Source: Bryobacteraceae bacterium
GTDB taxonomy: Bacteria; Acidobacteriota; Terriglobia; Bryobacterales; Bryobacteraceae
DNA: 7,136 nt
Assembly: GCA_030039005.1 (NCBI GenBank)
Contig: JASHQT010000419.1
Location: 1 to 7,136 of the forward strand
Reading direction: 5' to 3'
Part shown: positions 6,377 through 7,136 of the stretch, piece after piece
Position numbering within the stretch: position 1 is the first letter of the stretch
Layout of the letters: each line of letters starts with the position of its first letter
Position numbers and translations under genes: made by a program
The notes under the pieces: generated by a model
The model's input: the letters and a program-made list of their open reading frames with translations, nothing else
What the model was told of the DNA's origin: nothing
The model's database searches: none

Positions 6377-7129
6377 ATGCGGCGGCACACGTTAGCTGGT
6401 TTGTTTGCGTTGGCGGCGCTTGGTTGTCCGGCCGTGAGTTTCGCCCAGGCGCCGGCGGCGCCCGACCTTTCTGGCATCTGGAGCGTCAAAGGCTCGCCCG
6501 CCACGCGGTATCTGTCCTACAGCTTCATGAAGGACGACCCGCCCATGACAGCGTGGGCCGAAGAGAAGTTCCAAGCCAACAAGCCCTCCTTCGGGCCGCG
6601 CTCGTTCGAGGATTCCAACGATCCGGTGAATCCCACCACGCTCAGCGCAGTCGGATGTTTTCCGCCGGGGATGCCGCGGCTGTATCTGCAGCCGTTTCCC
6701 ATGGAGATCGTCCAGACGCCCGGCCGCGTGCTCATGCTGTTCGAGTTCAATCATTTCATCCGTCAGATTTTCACCGACGGCCGGCCGCACAACACGGCTC
6801 TGGGCCCCACGTGGCTGGGCGACGCGATCGGCCATTGGGACGGCGACACGCTGGTGGTGGATACCATCGGCTTCAACGACAAAACCTGGGTGGATCGCGC
6901 GGGACACCCGCACAGCGAGCAGATGCATTTGACCGAGCGCATTCGCCGGGTGGACAAGAACACGTTAACCGACGACATCACCATCGAGGACCCCATCGCC
7001 TACACTAAGCCTTGGGGAGGGCAGATCACGTTCCAGTTGCATCCCACCTGGAACATCACCGAAATGGTTTGCGAGGACAACGTCAATTTCGATGAGTTCC
7101 TGAAGAACGAAGCCAAACCCAAGAAATAG
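6377..7129 (+). CDS. Exported PDLSGIW-type protein of unknown function
   Basis: This 250-residue protein has a signal peptide (MRRH, hydrophobic core to about 20, likely cleavage after SFA at residue 23), then a mature start QAPAAPDLSGIW that is common in Acidobacteriota secreted proteins. C17 in ALGC does not make a good lipobox, so it is more likely soluble than a lipoprotein. Conserved-looking blocks are CFPPGMPR (94-101), FEFNHFIRQIFTDGR (122-136), GHWDGDTLVVDTIGFND (152-168), AGHPHSEQMHLTERIRR (175-191), YTKPW (209-213) and VCEDN (231-235). I know proteins with these blocks only as hypothetical and cannot name a fold or reaction. The gene starts at the base after the DUF6152 stop, so translation is probably coupled and the two products likely act together outside the cytoplasm. 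The gene is complete and ends seven bases before the window edge. Confidence 0.85.
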   Translation: MRRHTLAGLFALAALGCPAVSFAQAPAAPDLSGIWSVKGSPATRYLSYSFMKDDPPMTAWAEEKFQANKPSFGPRSFEDSNDPVNPTTLSAVGCFPPGMPRLYLQPFPMEIVQTPGRVLMLFEFNHFIRQIFTDGRPHNTALGPTWLGDAIGHWDGDTLVVDTIGFNDKTWVDRAGHPHSEQMHLTERIRRVDKNTLTDDITIEDPIAYTKPWGGQITFQLHPTWNITEMVCEDNVNFDEFLKNEAKPKK

Positions 7130-7136
7130 GTCGACG

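Noticed and set aside
5699..6388. A 229-codon minus-strand frame across the 5791-5995 gap and DUF6152
   Set aside because: It runs antisense to DUF6152 and its promoter, and shows no recognisable motif.
6377..6450. Lipoprotein signal in the PDLSGIW protein
   Set aside because: The cysteine at residue 17 is preceded by A-L-G, which does not fit a lipobox well, and a good signal peptidase I site follows at SFA.
1..7136. tRNA, rRNA, CRISPR repeats, transposase genes or insertion-sequence ends
   Set aside because: Nearly all the sequence is accounted for by coding genes. The gaps (67, 174 and 205 bases) show no tRNA-like cloverleaf, no repeat array and no terminal inverted repeats with target duplication that I could find by eye.

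Overview
The window is GC-rich bacterial chromosomal DNA, tightly packed, with no RNA gene, mobile element or CRISPR array that I can see. The protein styles point to Acidobacteriota, most likely a Solibacter/Bryobacter-like lineage. The clues are a DUF6152 protein, an exported protein starting PDLSGIW after its signal peptide, a GlcG-type heme-binding protein and a fused Fe-S/molybdopterin hydroxylase. This assignment comes from family resemblance only; no marker gene is present.

Layout. Bases 1-206 (+) hold the 3' end of a GlcG/HbpS-like gene. Three bases later, in convergent orientation, ends a 909-residue xanthine-dehydrogenase-family enzyme (210-2939, -) with two [2Fe-2S] clusters fused to the molybdenum domain and no FAD domain. 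Its gene lies 67 bases behind an MFS permease of the carboxylate/aromatic-acid:H+ symporter type (3007-4311, -), so the two probably form a transport-plus-oxidation operon read from a candidate promoter near 4336-4364. A 174-base divergent region with two spaced inverted repeats separates this operon from a second, unrelated MFS gene of the BT1 (folate-biopterin-transporter-like) type (4486-5790, +). A 205-base gap follows, with a weak hairpin and then a very good sigma-70-type promoter (TTGACA, 18 bases, TGaTATATT). This promoter drives two exported-protein genes that abut with no spacer: DUF6152 (5996-6376) and a PDLSGIW protein (6377-7129).

How the parts may work together. The minus-strand pair looks like uptake and cytoplasmic hydroxylation of a small organic compound. 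The enzyme carries the Glu, Arg and Phe that line the purine pocket of bovine xanthine oxidase, so a purine or similar N-heterocycle is a better guess than an aldehyde. Its electron acceptor is not encoded here. The plus-strand pair looks like a co-translated, envelope-localised two-protein unit of unknown function. The DUF6152 member is predicted to expose His-His at its mature N-terminus, which suggests metal binding as a testable idea. I found no clearly new defence, mobile or RNA system. The exported pair is the least-described part of the window.
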